This document shows, piece by piece, positions 16,355 through 25,080 of a stretch of DNA of 64,000 nt. The DNA is from Azospirillum sp. SYSU D00513 (GTDB taxonomy: Bacteria > Pseudomonadota > Alphaproteobacteria > Azospirillales > Azospirillaceae), in contig NZ_JAFIQV010000001.1 in the NCBI RefSeq assembly GCF_017356015.1, forward strand, positions 247,293 to 311,292, given 5' to 3'. The position numbers and the translations under genes were made by a program. Each line of letters begins with the position of its first letter. Position 1 is the stretch's first letter. Under the pieces are notes generated by a model. It did not search any database, was not told the origin of the DNA, and worked only from the letters and a program-made list of their open reading frames with translations.

Positions 16355-16941
16355 CAGCCGCCTCCCGCCCCACCGGGCATCCGGCGCGACAGGTTCAGCG
16401 CGCGTTCGAGGTTGCCGAGGCACTGCGCCTCGTCGCCGCGCTGGGCGGCCTCGCGCGCGGCGGTGACGAGGGAATCCACCTGCGCGGTCTGGGCGGCACT
16501 CGCCATGGCGTCGCCGGTGGCGCCCCCGCCGCCTGTCGCGCCGCTGTCGGCACCGATGCCGGGTGCCGTGGGCATGTTGCTGGTGCCGGCGGCCGGCGGC
16601 TCGATCACCGGACCGGCGGCCGCACCATCGGCCATGGCCGGGGGCGCGATCACGCCGCCGGAATCGGCGAGGCTTTCGGAGGTGACGGCGCCCGAGCCGC
16701 CGTCTGCGGAGGGCTGGCCGCCCGGACCGGAGGAGCCGGCCGTGCCCTCGGGCACGCCTTCCAGCGCCGAGGGCGGCATGGTCGGCGGAGGGCTGGCCGA
16801 GAGATCGTGGTTCGCGGCGAACCGCTCGATCAGTTCGGCGCAGGATTGCGCCGAGGCCGGGGCCGCGGCGAGAAGCACCGCCAGCCCGGCCGCCAGTGCC
16901 GGGCCAGCGCCCTTGCCGGCCCAAGAACTCTTCGATGCCAT
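16354..16941 (-). CDS. Secreted Ala/Gly/Pro-rich hypothetical protein
   Basis: This 195 aa protein has a clear signal peptide (about residues 1-32, AVLLAAAPASAQS) and a strong Shine-Dalgarno GGGAGGAGG upstream of the ATG at 16941. After a short N-terminal helix (CAELIERFAANHD) the middle is low complexity (Gly, Ala, Pro, Ser), and the C-terminal 50 residues form a helix-rich segment with AAREAAQRGDEAQCLGNLERALNLS. That last part resembles short tetratricopeptide-like helices with two cysteines in the mature protein, possibly a disulfide. No family is recognised. It is cotranscribed with the 70 aa protein. Confidence 0.72.
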   Translation of the reverse strand: MASKSSWAGKGAGPALAAGLAVLLAAAPASAQSCAELIERFAANHDLSASPPPTMPPSALEGVPEGTAGSSGPGGQPSADGGSGAVTSESLADSGGVIAPPAMADGAAAGPVIEPPAAGTSNMPTAPGIGADSGATGGGGATGDAMASAAQTAQVDSLVTAAREAAQRGDEAQCLGNLERALNLSRRMPGGAGGG

Positions 16942-17205
16942 CGCGTGAAGCCTCCTCCCGGTTGAACCGCGCGCGGGCGGCGCGATTTCCTGTCCTGGTT
17001 TCAACGGATGGCGGCGGCGGCGGTTCCCGCCGGCCACCCTCCGGGCGGCGGTCGACCCCGGTTCGGCGGCGGCGTTTTTGGGGCCACGCTGCGCAAGGGG
17101 GATGCCTTTTCGCGCCTTCCGGCTGTTTAAGGCGGCGAAGCGAACCGAGCGATCGCGCGCACAAGGCGGCGATCGCCCCCAGAAAAGGCGAGCACGGACC
17201 CGACG

Positions 17206-18006
17206 ATGAACAGCATGACGCCGTCCCCCCAGGCGCCCTCGCCTGAACACGAGCACAGCCAGGGCAACGCCACCGTCACACCGGAGGCCGAAGCCTTCTA
17301 CACCGAGGGGCTGAAGCTCCTGAAGGAGTCGCAGATCCCCTTCCTGCTCGGCGGCACCTACGCCGTCAGCGCCTACACGGGCATCTGCCGGCCGACCAAG
17401 GACATCGACATCTTCTGCCGGGGCGGCGATTTCCTGCGGGTGCTGACCTTCTTCCAGGACCGCGGCTTCGAGACGGAGATCGAGGACGAGCGCTGGATCG
17501 GCAAGGTCAAGCACGGGCCGCATTTCTTCGACGTGATCTTCAACTCGGCCGTGGCGATCAACCCGGTGAACGACCGCTGGTTCGAGGAGTCGCACCACGC
17601 CATCGTCTGCGGCATCGACGTGCAGCTCATTCCGCCGACGGAGATCGTCTTCTCCAAGTCCTTCGTGCAGATGCGCCACAAGTACGACGGGCCGGACGTC
17701 GCGCACCTGATCCTCAAGCAGCACCAGCACATCGACTGGAAGCGCCTGCTCGCGCACATGGAGCAGTATTGGGAAGTGCTGCTGATGCAGGTCCTGAACT
17801 TCCGCTTCATCTACCCGACCGAGCGCGACTGCATTCCCGAATGGCTGATGCAGGAGTTGCTGGATCGGCTGTCGGAGCGCGCCAAGCTGCCGCTGCCGCA
17901 GACCCGCATCTGCCGCGGCCGGCTGTTCTCGCGCGAGGATTACCTGATCGACGTGGCCGAATGGGGCTTCGCCGACGTGGTGGGCGAGGAAGGGCGGAGC
18001 CGCTGA
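17206..18006 (+). CDS. Nucleotidyltransferase-like protein
   Basis: This 266 aa protein contains FLLGGTYAVSAYTG (about 47-59) and TKDIDIF (about 64-70), the GG and DxD arrangement of the minimal nucleotidyltransferase fold seen in AbiEii-like and related families. The third acidic residue may be the Asp in HFFDVIFN near 105. There is no signal peptide. The first 25 residues are disordered, and ATG at 17206 or 17215 are both possible. It precedes a metallophosphoesterase by 36 bases on the same strand. The two may make and cleave a nucleotide modification (inference). Whether it transfers NMP, and to what, cannot be seen. Confidence 0.75.
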   Translation: MNSMTPSPQAPSPEHEHSQGNATVTPEAEAFYTEGLKLLKESQIPFLLGGTYAVSAYTGICRPTKDIDIFCRGGDFLRVLTFFQDRGFETEIEDERWIGKVKHGPHFFDVIFNSAVAINPVNDRWFEESHHAIVCGIDVQLIPPTEIVFSKSFVQMRHKYDGPDVAHLILKQHQHIDWKRLLAHMEQYWEVLLMQVLNFRFIYPTERDCIPEWLMQELLDRLSERAKLPLPQTRICRGRLFSREDYLIDVAEWGFADVVGEEGRSR

Positions 18007-18042
18007 AGGCGGGCGCGGGCATGACAATCGAAGGAAGGATAC

Positions 18043-18762
18043 ATGGCTGACGAGACGCTGACCGTCGCCGCCATCGGCGACATCCATGTGGGGGAGACCT
18101 CCGTCAACCCCTACCGCGAGCTGTTCCGGGAGATCGCCGACCGCGCGGACGTGCTGGTGCTGGCCGGGGATCTGACCAACCACGGCAAGCCGGCGGAGGC
18201 CGAGATCCTGGCGCAGGACCTGATCGGCATCGGCATGCCGGTGGTCGCCGTGCTCGGCAACCACGACCATGAATGCGGCCCCACCGAGGACATGCAGCGC
18301 ATCCTGGAGCAGGCCGGCGTCCGCTTCCTCGACGGCACGCCCCAGGTGATCAAGGGCGTCGGCTTCGCCGGGGTGAAGGGCTTCGGCGGCGGCTTCGAGA
18401 ACATGATGCTGGACGCCTTCGGCGAGTCCGCCATCAAGCAGTTCGTCCACGAGGCGGTGAACGAGGCCATGCATCTGGAGAGCGCGCTCCGCCAGCTTGA
18501 CGCCGAACGGGTCCTGGCCGTGCTGCATTACGCCCCCATCGCCGCGACGATCGAAGGCGAGCCGAAGGAGATCTACCCGTTCCTCGGCTCCTCCCGCCTG
18601 GCGGAGACCATCGACCGCTTCCCCAACGTCCGGGCCGTCGTGCACGGCCACGCCCATCACGGCTTCTACGCGGGCCGGACGCCGCGCGGCACCCCGGTCT
18701 ACAACGTCGCCAAGACCATCGAGAAGGAGTCCGGCCGCCCCTACGCCCTGCTCCAGATCTGA
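18043..18762 (+). CDS. Calcineurin-like metallophosphoesterase
   Basis: This 239 aa cytoplasmic phosphoesterase shows all the metal-binding motifs in order: GDIHVG (12-17), GDLTNHG (about 42), GNHDHE (about 75), HYAPI (about 162) and HGHAHHG (about 205). These bind two divalent metals and cleave phosphomonoesters or phosphodiesters. A strong Shine-Dalgarno (AAGGAAGGA) lies ahead of the ATG. It is the second gene of a pair with the nucleotidyltransferase-like protein. Substrate candidates include nucleotides, cyclic dinucleotides or RNA ends; the sequence does not decide. Confidence 0.9.
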   Translation: MADETLTVAAIGDIHVGETSVNPYRELFREIADRADVLVLAGDLTNHGKPAEAEILAQDLIGIGMPVVAVLGNHDHECGPTEDMQRILEQAGVRFLDGTPQVIKGVGFAGVKGFGGGFENMMLDAFGESAIKQFVHEAVNEAMHLESALRQLDAERVLAVLHYAPIAATIEGEPKEIYPFLGSSRLAETIDRFPNVRAVVHGHAHHGFYAGRTPRGTPVYNVAKTIEKESGRPYALLQI

Positions 18763-18905
18763 CGCCCCTCGCACCGGCGGGACCGGCTCTCTCCGCCGGG
18801 CCTGCTCCTCCGCCGGGCACTCTGCAAGCGTGTCCGCCGGCCTTCCATTTCATCCCTGAAACCGAACGCCTCCAGGTGTCCGCTCTGCAACAAAGTATTA
18901 ACCCC

Positions 18906-18943
18906 TGAGGTTTACAACCAGAAAGGAGATATGTAAAACCTCA
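18906..18943 (+). promoter_or_regulatory. Leader hairpin with a start-stop element ahead of the histidine kinase
   Basis: TGAGGTTTACA (18906-18916) and TGTAAAACCTCA (18932-18943) form an 11-12 bp stem with one bulged base. The loop contains AAGGAG (18923-18928), and ATG TAA at 18931-18936 directly follows, a minimal ORF whose start codon sits at the stem base. The element is 51 bases (17 codons, in frame) before the kinase ATG at 18982. Initiation here would unfold or be blocked by the stem, which suggests translational control of the kinase. Confidence 0.35.
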
Positions 18944-18981
18944 TAGCTCGATCAGCAGAGCACGGCGGAGAGCGGACAGAC

Positions 18982-20676
18982 ATGGCACAGGCGGCAGGTT
19001 TCAGCGACGCCCAGGCTTCCAGCGTGCGCGGATTGACCAGGATCTATGAATGGTCGCTCTACGGATTGTTCGCTCTGCTGCCGGCGGCGGTGATCGGCTA
19101 CCTGCATTTCTACCAGGATCCGGGCCTTAAATTCGCCGACCACGGCTTCCACGAGGTCGCCATCGGGCTTTCGATCCTGCTGTCGAGCTTCGTCGCCTAT
19201 GTGACCTTCCGTTGCTACGGCAGCTCGGGCGAGCCGTTCCTGAAATGGCTGGCGCTGGCCTTCATCGGCTTCGCCATCGTCTACGCGCCGCACGGAATCC
19301 TGACGCGCGCGTCGCACCACAACATGTTCCTGTTCCTGCTGTACGGCCCGGCCTCGCGGCTGGTCATGGCGGCCTTCCTGTTCCGGGGCCTGCTCGAGTA
19401 TGGCAAGCCCGCCCACGCCGAGGCGGAGCGCGGCCGCTCCTGGCTGTCCTGGATCGCCGGGCTGCTGGTCGTGGACGTGCTGGTCTTCGCGGTCGCCATG
19501 TCCCCCATCGCCAGCCACCCGGCGGTGCGGCTCAGCATGGAATACGGCGCGCTGGGGCTCGGGCTCGCCGGCATCGCCATGATGCTGGCCCGGCGCATCC
19601 GCTCGCCGCTGATGACCTTCTACATCCTCGCGGTCGCCTGCTTCGTGCAGTCCTCGGCCGCTTTCGTCATCGCCAAGCCCTGGAACCATCTCTGGTGGAT
19701 CGCCCACGCGATCTTCGCGGGCGGCTTCTTTCTGCTGAGCTTCGGCGTCGTGCGCGCCTTCCACACCACCCGCTCCTTCAGCGGCGTCTACAGCCAGGAG
19801 GAGATGATGGAGCATCTCGCCACGGCCAAGACGGCGGCGGAGGAGTCGCTGGAGCAGCTCCGGACCATGCAGGCCTCGCTGATCGAGGCGGAGAAGATGG
19901 CGGCGCTGGGCGGGCTGGTGGCCGGCGTAGCGCATGAGATCAACACGCCCGTGGGCATCATCCTGACGGCCGCCTCGCATCTGGAGGCGGAGACCGGCAA
20001 GGTGTCGGCCCGCTACGCCGACGGCGAGCTCAGCGGTGACGAGCTGGAGGGCTATTTCGACAGTGCCCAGCAGGCCGCCCGCCTGCTGCTGGTGAACAGC
20101 CAACGCGCCGCCGACCTGATCCAGAGCTTCAAGCGCGTCGCGGTGGACCAGACCGCCAACGACCGCCGGGTCTTCGACCTGAAGGACTATCTGGACGAGA
20201 TCCTGCTGAGCCTGCGCCCCAACCTGCGCCGGACGCCCCACGCCATCACCGTCGATTGCCCGGCCGGGCTGATCGTGGACAGCACGCCGGGTGCGCTGTC
20301 CCACTGCGTCACCAACCTGATCGCCAACTCGCTCATCCACGCCTACGAGGAGGGGACGACGGGCAACCTGCGCATCGCGGTGACCCAGCCCGAGCCGGGC
20401 ACGGTCGAGCTGGTCTACAGCGACGACGGCAAGGGCATCCCCGCCGAGCACCAGCCCCGCGTCTTCGAGCCCTTCTTCACGACCCGGCGCAGCGCCGGCG
20501 GCTCGGGCCTCGGGCTGCACGTCGTCTACAACGCGGTCGTCACCTCGTTGAAGGGGACCATCCAGCTCAGGAGCGAGGAAGGCCGGGGTGCCGCCTTCAC
20601 CCTGCGCTTCCCCAGGAGCCTCGGCCCGAGGACGGCGGCGGAGTCCGCGCCGGCCCTGGTCCAGGCCGCACAGTAA
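18982..20676 (+). CDS. Membrane sensor histidine kinase with multi-helix N-terminus
   Basis: This 564 aa kinase has about seven predicted membrane helices in residues 20-260 (for example LFALLPAAVIGYLHF, IAGLLVVDVLVFAVAM, AIFAGGFFLLSFGVV), resembling 7TM/MASE-type sensor modules. A coiled-coil follows, then the H-box GVAHEINTPVG (His near 318) and HATPase_c with YSDDGKGIP and GSGLGLHVVYNAV. The HEINTPVG form and the absence of a receiver fit a kinase that phosphorylates a separate regulator. The next gene, a REC-DUF3369-GGDEF protein, starts 14 bases later and is the obvious partner, so this pair should link a membrane signal to c-di-GMP. Confidence 0.92.
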   Translation: MAQAAGFSDAQASSVRGLTRIYEWSLYGLFALLPAAVIGYLHFYQDPGLKFADHGFHEVAIGLSILLSSFVAYVTFRCYGSSGEPFLKWLALAFIGFAIVYAPHGILTRASHHNMFLFLLYGPASRLVMAAFLFRGLLEYGKPAHAEAERGRSWLSWIAGLLVVDVLVFAVAMSPIASHPAVRLSMEYGALGLGLAGIAMMLARRIRSPLMTFYILAVACFVQSSAAFVIAKPWNHLWWIAHAIFAGGFFLLSFGVVRAFHTTRSFSGVYSQEEMMEHLATAKTAAEESLEQLRTMQASLIEAEKMAALGGLVAGVAHEINTPVGIILTAASHLEAETGKVSARYADGELSGDELEGYFDSAQQAARLLLVNSQRAADLIQSFKRVAVDQTANDRRVFDLKDYLDEILLSLRPNLRRTPHAITVDCPAGLIVDSTPGALSHCVTNLIANSLIHAYEEGTTGNLRIAVTQPEPGTVELVYSDDGKGIPAEHQPRVFEPFFTTRRSAGGSGLGLHVVYNAVVTSLKGTIQLRSEEGRGAAFTLRFPRSLGPRTAAESAPALVQAAQ

Positions 20677-20690
20677 GGACGGAGGCGGCG

Positions 20691-22307
20691 ATGGTTTCCC
20701 TGGAACGGAGTGCCGATGCGATGGAAACGGCCCTGGCCTCGAACGCGAATGCCGCCCCGGCGGCACCGGCACGCAAGCCACTGAAGCTGGCGGGCCCGGC
20801 GCGCGGCGGCGCCGGGCGTGGCAGCCCGTCGGGCGCGCGCTACGACGAGAGCCCCTGGACCATCCTGGTCGTCGACGACGAGCCGGAGGTTCACGCCATG
20901 ACCCGGCTCGTCCTGTCCAAGCTGCGCTTCCGCGAGCGCGGCGTGCAGATCCTCAGCGCCCATTCCGCCGCCGAGGCGCGCGGCATCCTGGCGATGCGCC
21001 CGGACGTCGCCGTCATCCTGCTCGACGTCGTGATGGAGACGGACGACGCCGGCCTGAAGTTCGCCCGGGAGATCCGGGAGGACATGCGCAACGAGGCCGT
21101 CCGCATCGTGCTGCGGACCGGCCAGCCGGGTCAGGCGCCGGAAGAGGACGTGATCGTCTCCTACGACATCAACGACTACAAGGCGAAGACCGAGCTGACC
21201 GCCCAGAAGCTCTTCACCACGGTGGTCACGGCGCTGCGCTCCTACGGGCACATCCGCGCGCTGGAGGCCAACCGCCAGGGTCTGGAGCGCATCATCGACA
21301 GCTCGTCGGAGCTGCTGACCCTGCATTCCATGCGGGAGTTCGCGACCGGCGTGCTGACCCAGCTCAGCGCCTTCCTGGGCTGCGCGCCCAACGGCATCCT
21401 CTGCGCCCGCAACACAGGAACCGAGGCGGGCGCCGCCCTGCGGGTGCTGGCCGCCATCGGCGATTTCGAATGCTGCCTCGGCGCCGACGGCGGCCGGGAC
21501 GGGGATGGGCCGCTGTCCCCCGCTGTCAGCGCGCTGGTCTCCCGCGCCCTGGAAAGCCGGGCCACCCATTTCGACGAGCACCACACCGTGCTCTACATCC
21601 CCAGCCGCGACGGCGAGGGGACGGCCGTGCTGATCTGCTCGCCGGAGACGCTGACCAACGTGGACCGCCAGCTCCTGGAGCTGTTCGCCTCGAAGATCTC
21701 CATCGGCTTCGAGAACGTCATGCTCTACGACCGCATGGAAGAGTTGGTCGCCAAGCGGACGCGCGAGCTGGAGCACGCCAACCGCGAGCTGGAGCGGCTG
21801 GTCACGCTCGACCCGCTGACCGGCGCCCGCAACCGCCGCTGCCTCATGGAGCGCGCCGCGGGGGAAATGGCCCGCGCGCAGCGCCAGGGCCGCGCCTTCT
21901 CCGTGCTCGCCATCGACCTCGACCATTTCAAGGACATCAACGACGCCCACGGCCACGCCGCGGGCGACACCGTGCTGAAGTGCTTCGTGAAGCGCGCCTC
22001 GGCGATCCTCCGGCCCTCGGACCTGATCGGGCGCACCGGTGGGGAGGAGTTCGTGATTTTGCTGCCGGAAGCGTCCCGTGACGACGCGCTCGCCATCGCC
22101 GAGCGGATCCGCGCCGCCCTGGCCACCATGCCGGTCCAGACGGGCGAAGGGCCGGTCACCGTGACCGCCAGCTTCGGCATCGCCGTCTTCGGCGCCGACG
22201 GCACCAGCCCGGAGCAGCTCATGAACCGCGCCGACCGCCGCCTCTACGTCGCCAAGCACGCCGGCCGCAACCAGGTGGTCGCCATGGACGACGCCTTCGC
22301 GGCTTGA
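20691..22307 (+). CDS. Response regulator with DUF3369 and GGDEF (diguanylate cyclase)
   Basis: This 538 aa protein has, in order, a disordered N-terminus, a receiver domain (about 58-180; VVDDEPEV, phospho-acceptor Asp in VILLDVVM near 115), DUF3369 (about 185-340), a coiled coil (KRTRELEHANRELERL) and a GGDEF domain (about 370-530). The active site is GGEEF near 450, and an RxxD motif (RPSD) five residues before it is a c-di-GMP inhibitory I-site. It should synthesise c-di-GMP when phosphorylated by the upstream kinase. The ATG at 20691 follows GGAGG by 6 bases; upstream in-frame codons lie inside the kinase gene and are not used. Confidence 0.94.
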   Translation: MVSLERSADAMETALASNANAAPAAPARKPLKLAGPARGGAGRGSPSGARYDESPWTILVVDDEPEVHAMTRLVLSKLRFRERGVQILSAHSAAEARGILAMRPDVAVILLDVVMETDDAGLKFAREIREDMRNEAVRIVLRTGQPGQAPEEDVIVSYDINDYKAKTELTAQKLFTTVVTALRSYGHIRALEANRQGLERIIDSSSELLTLHSMREFATGVLTQLSAFLGCAPNGILCARNTGTEAGAALRVLAAIGDFECCLGADGGRDGDGPLSPAVSALVSRALESRATHFDEHHTVLYIPSRDGEGTAVLICSPETLTNVDRQLLELFASKISIGFENVMLYDRMEELVAKRTRELEHANRELERLVTLDPLTGARNRRCLMERAAGEMARAQRQGRAFSVLAIDLDHFKDINDAHGHAAGDTVLKCFVKRASAILRPSDLIGRTGGEEFVILLPEASRDDALAIAERIRAALATMPVQTGEGPVTVTASFGIAVFGADGTSPEQLMNRADRRLYVAKHAGRNQVVAMDDAFAA

Positions 22308-22333
22308 AGCCGGGGGGATTTCGGACCGTTTCC

Positions 22334-23509
22334 TTACCCGCGCGACGGTCTCATGCCCGAACTGGCAGTGGGACCATGGCGCAGTCCCGGCGATTCGAAC
22401 AGGTCGATCACCTCGGGTGCGATGAACAGCCGGTCGCGCCCGGCAGCCCCGGCGGCCTCGACGATGCCGAGTTCCGCCAGGGAACGGACGGCGGTGTTGA
22501 GGCTAGTGTAGGTGCCTTTGCCCAAGCCGGCCAGTGCGTCGCGAACGGTGAAGGCGGGTTTCGTGAGCACCCAGGGAACGAGGTCATGGACGGCGCTGTG
22601 GCCGCGCAAGCTCTTGGTCGCCTGCCGCCAGCGGTCATGAAGCTGGCCCAGCCTCTCCAGACGCATCAGGTTCCTGGCCGCCGTCTGTTCCACCAGCGAG
22701 AGGAAGACCCTCGCCCAGGCGGCGATGTCCCCCGTGCGGCGCGCCCGTTTCAGCGCCTCGATGTAGATTTCCTTGTTGCCGTGGACCGCCTCGCCCAGGA
22801 AGCAGCAGGCCGTTGTGGTCGCGCCTTTGGCATGGACCACCAATGGCACGAGCAGGCGTCCCACGCGGCCGTTGCCGTCGCCCACGGGGTGGATGTGTTC
22901 GAACATCCAATGCGACAGCGCCTGACGCACGAGTTCCGGGCCGCCCTCCGCCATCGTGAAGTCCTTCCACTCGGCCAGGCTGTCCTGGAGAGTCGCCGGT
23001 GCCGTGTAATAAAAAAAGCCGGTTGCCGTCTCCGCATCCAGGGTCGCGTTCACGTGGGTTTTCCACTGCCCGGCCTGGGCGGCCGCATAGGGGTCCCGGA
23101 CGGCCTCGAAAAGACGGCGGTGGATCGAAAGAACCGCCTCGCGGGGATCGGGCATCTTTCCCTGAAGCTCGTCGAAGGCATCGGCACTCCCGGCGACGGC
23201 CTGCGCATCCTCCGGATCGCGTGCGCGCTGCAGGGACGTCTGGAACTCCAGAAGGTCCGTGAAGGTGGTCGTCGCACCCTCGGCACCGGAGGAGTGGACG
23301 GCGTCGAGCCGCGCGAACAGCTTTCCCACCACGCCGGAAACCGGGAAGCCCATCAAGGCACGATCCAGGGATTCGACGGCGTGGCGAGCCCTCTCCAGCA
23401 CCTCCCACACCTCGTCGATGACGGGCATGGCGGGCACCGGTGGCCGGTAGCAGGACAGGATACGCCCGCCCTCCGCCTCGAACGCCTCATAGGTGCCGAA
23501 AGCTTGCAT
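22334..23509 (-). CDS. Fic family protein (predicted AMP-transferase) with self-inhibitory motif
   Basis: This 391 aa protein has a Fic_N region, then a Fic core with HPVGDGNGRVGR at 207-218 (canonical HPFxDGNGRxxR, with Val for Phe), the GQWKTHVNATL flap region near 147-158, and a C-terminal winged-helix-like segment (AVRSLAELGIVEAAG). An upstream SSGAEG at 73-78 matches the [S/T]xxxE[G/N] inhibitory helix, so this is a class II Fic with intramolecular inhibition. It probably AMPylates a Tyr, Ser or Thr of an unknown target. The start at 23509 is preferred over 23569 because the extra 20 codons include rare TTA and ATA. No antitoxin gene is adjacent. Confidence 0.9.
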   Translation of the reverse strand: MQAFGTYEAFEAEGGRILSCYRPPVPAMPVIDEVWEVLERARHAVESLDRALMGFPVSGVVGKLFARLDAVHSSGAEGATTTFTDLLEFQTSLQRARDPEDAQAVAGSADAFDELQGKMPDPREAVLSIHRRLFEAVRDPYAAAQAGQWKTHVNATLDAETATGFFYYTAPATLQDSLAEWKDFTMAEGGPELVRQALSHWMFEHIHPVGDGNGRVGRLLVPLVVHAKGATTTACCFLGEAVHGNKEIYIEALKRARRTGDIAAWARVFLSLVEQTAARNLMRLERLGQLHDRWRQATKSLRGHSAVHDLVPWVLTKPAFTVRDALAGLGKGTYTSLNTAVRSLAELGIVEAAGAAGRDRLFIAPEVIDLFESPGLRHGPTASSGMRPSRG

Positions 23510-23606
23510 GGGATCCGGGCTTATTAAAGTTTTCTCCGGAAAGCTATAATAGCGCCCGACTCCATGCAAGTTTCCGCCCCTGCCCTGCCTAACGGTTCAC
23601 GATCGC

Positions 23607-24497
23607 CTACCGGTTCACGATCAGCGCCACGCCCAGCACGGCCACGGCGGCGCCGGCCCAGGCGCCGGCGCCCGGGGGCTTGCGGGTCAGCGCCCATTGC
23701 AGGGGCAGGACGAGGATCGGGCTTGTCGCCGACAGGGTGGCGACCACGCCGGCCTTGCCGTAGGCGAGGCCGAGGAGAAGCAGCGTCGTGCCGAGCCCGA
23801 GCCCGAGAAAGCCGTTGATCACGATGGGCAGCAGCACGCGGGGCTGAAGGGCCGCGCTGGGGATCAGGGTCTGGCCGGGCAGAAGCCCCATCGCGACCAT
23901 CATCAGGGCCGCCGTGCCGACACGCACGGCCGAGGCCGCGACCGGATCGACGCCCGAGGCCATCACCGGCTTGGCGATGATCGAGCCGACCGCCTGGCAG
24001 AGCGCCGCGGCGAGGCAGATCGCCACCCCGACGGCGAGCTTGCCGCGCACCGTCTCCCAGTCGTGGGTGGGGGCGGCGGAGGCGCGGAAGAAGACCGCCA
24101 GCATCACGCCTGCCGTGACCAGCGCGATGCCCGCCGCGGTCCAGGTCCCCAGCCCCTCCCCCAGCACGAACCAGCCGAGCAGCGCCGTCAGCGGCGCGTT
24201 GGTCGAATAGACCACCGTGTTGCGGCGGGGGCCGAGCCGGCCCAGCGCCAGGAAGAGCGCCGTGTCGCCCAGCACAATGCCGACGGCCGCCGACAGGGCC
24301 AGCAGCGCCGCCGCATGGACGTCCATCGTCGCCCAGCCGCCGAGCAGCGTCGCCGCCAGCACCAGCCCGACCGCCACGATGCACATGCGCAGCCGGTTGA
24401 AGGCCAGCGCGCCGATGGCGCGGACCGGGCCAACGGCGATGAAGCCCCCGATCGCCCAGCAAAGGGCGGCACCGAGCGCGGCGAGACTGGCGAGCAT
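23607..24497 (-). CDS. EamA-type drug/metabolite transporter
   Basis: This protein of about 296 aa consists of about ten membrane helices in two EamA repeats (LGAALCWAIGGFIAV at the N-terminus; ICLAAALCQAVGSIIAKPV in the middle; LPLQWALTRKPPGAGAWAGAAVAVLGVALI at the end). EamA/DMT proteins export metabolites or amino acids across the inner membrane; the substrate is not readable. I use the ATG at 24497; a TTG at 24518 would add seven residues. It lies between the Fic gene and a small acidic gene on the same strand, with no sign of a shared role. Confidence 0.9.
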   Translation of the reverse strand: MLASLAALGAALCWAIGGFIAVGPVRAIGALAFNRLRMCIVAVGLVLAATLLGGWATMDVHAAALLALSAAVGIVLGDTALFLALGRLGPRRNTVVYSTNAPLTALLGWFVLGEGLGTWTAAGIALVTAGVMLAVFFRASAAPTHDWETVRGKLAVGVAICLAAALCQAVGSIIAKPVMASGVDPVAASAVRVGTAALMMVAMGLLPGQTLIPSAALQPRVLLPIVINGFLGLGLGTTLLLLGLAYGKAGVVATLSATSPILVLPLQWALTRKPPGAGAWAGAAVAVLGVALIVNR

Positions 24498-24637
24498 GAT
24501 GGCGGGACTGCACAACAATTGAGCGGGCGCGCACCCTACGCGACACGGATGCCGCGCGCCACCCCGCCGTGCTCCCGGTCACGCCATCGGAGGGGAATGG
24601 AACGGGCGGACAGGCGCCCGCCCCGGGATGCCGCCGC

Positions 24638-24859
24638 CTATTCCCCTGAGTCCCCGCCCGAATCGGAGCCGTCCGAAGCCGACTCCGACGCCTGGTCGGG
24701 GCCGCGTCCCCCGGCGGCGCCGGACCCGCCCTGGGACACGCCGCTGTCGCCGGTCCAGTCGTCGGTGATCATGGCCTGGGCGCGGCTGATCTCCTCGACC
24801 TCCTCACGGGTCGGAGGCTTCGGCACATGGGCCTGCTCGTTTTCCTTGTCCGTTTCCAT
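24638..24859 (-). CDS. Small acidic, Gly/Ser-rich protein
   Basis: This 73 aa protein reads METDKENEQAHVPKPPTREEVEEISRAQAM, then a Gly/Ser/Asp-rich tail (SESASDGSDSGGDSGE). It is strongly acidic, without signal or membrane segment. An AAGGAG Shine-Dalgarno lies 6 bases before the ATG, and codon bias fits the genome, so it is probably translated. No family is recognised. Confidence 0.65.
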   Translation of the reverse strand: METDKENEQAHVPKPPTREEVEEISRAQAMITDDWTGDSGVSQGGSGAAGGRGPDQASESASDGSDSGGDSGE

Positions 24860-25080
24860 GCTCGGCTCCTTGTTCTGGTGGTGTCCTGATCGACGCCGTC
24901 CTCATGGAAACAGGCCGCGCGGCGCGTCGTTGCCGCGCGCCTACGACCTGGGGCCGCTTGACAGACCGGAAGGCCGGGCCGGATCATTCGTCCAGACCTT
25001 TCCCAGCGCCATGATTCCAAACGGGAATCCGCCCGTGCCGGAATCGCCGGACACCGGGATCTTCAGGGAGACACGGCCCG

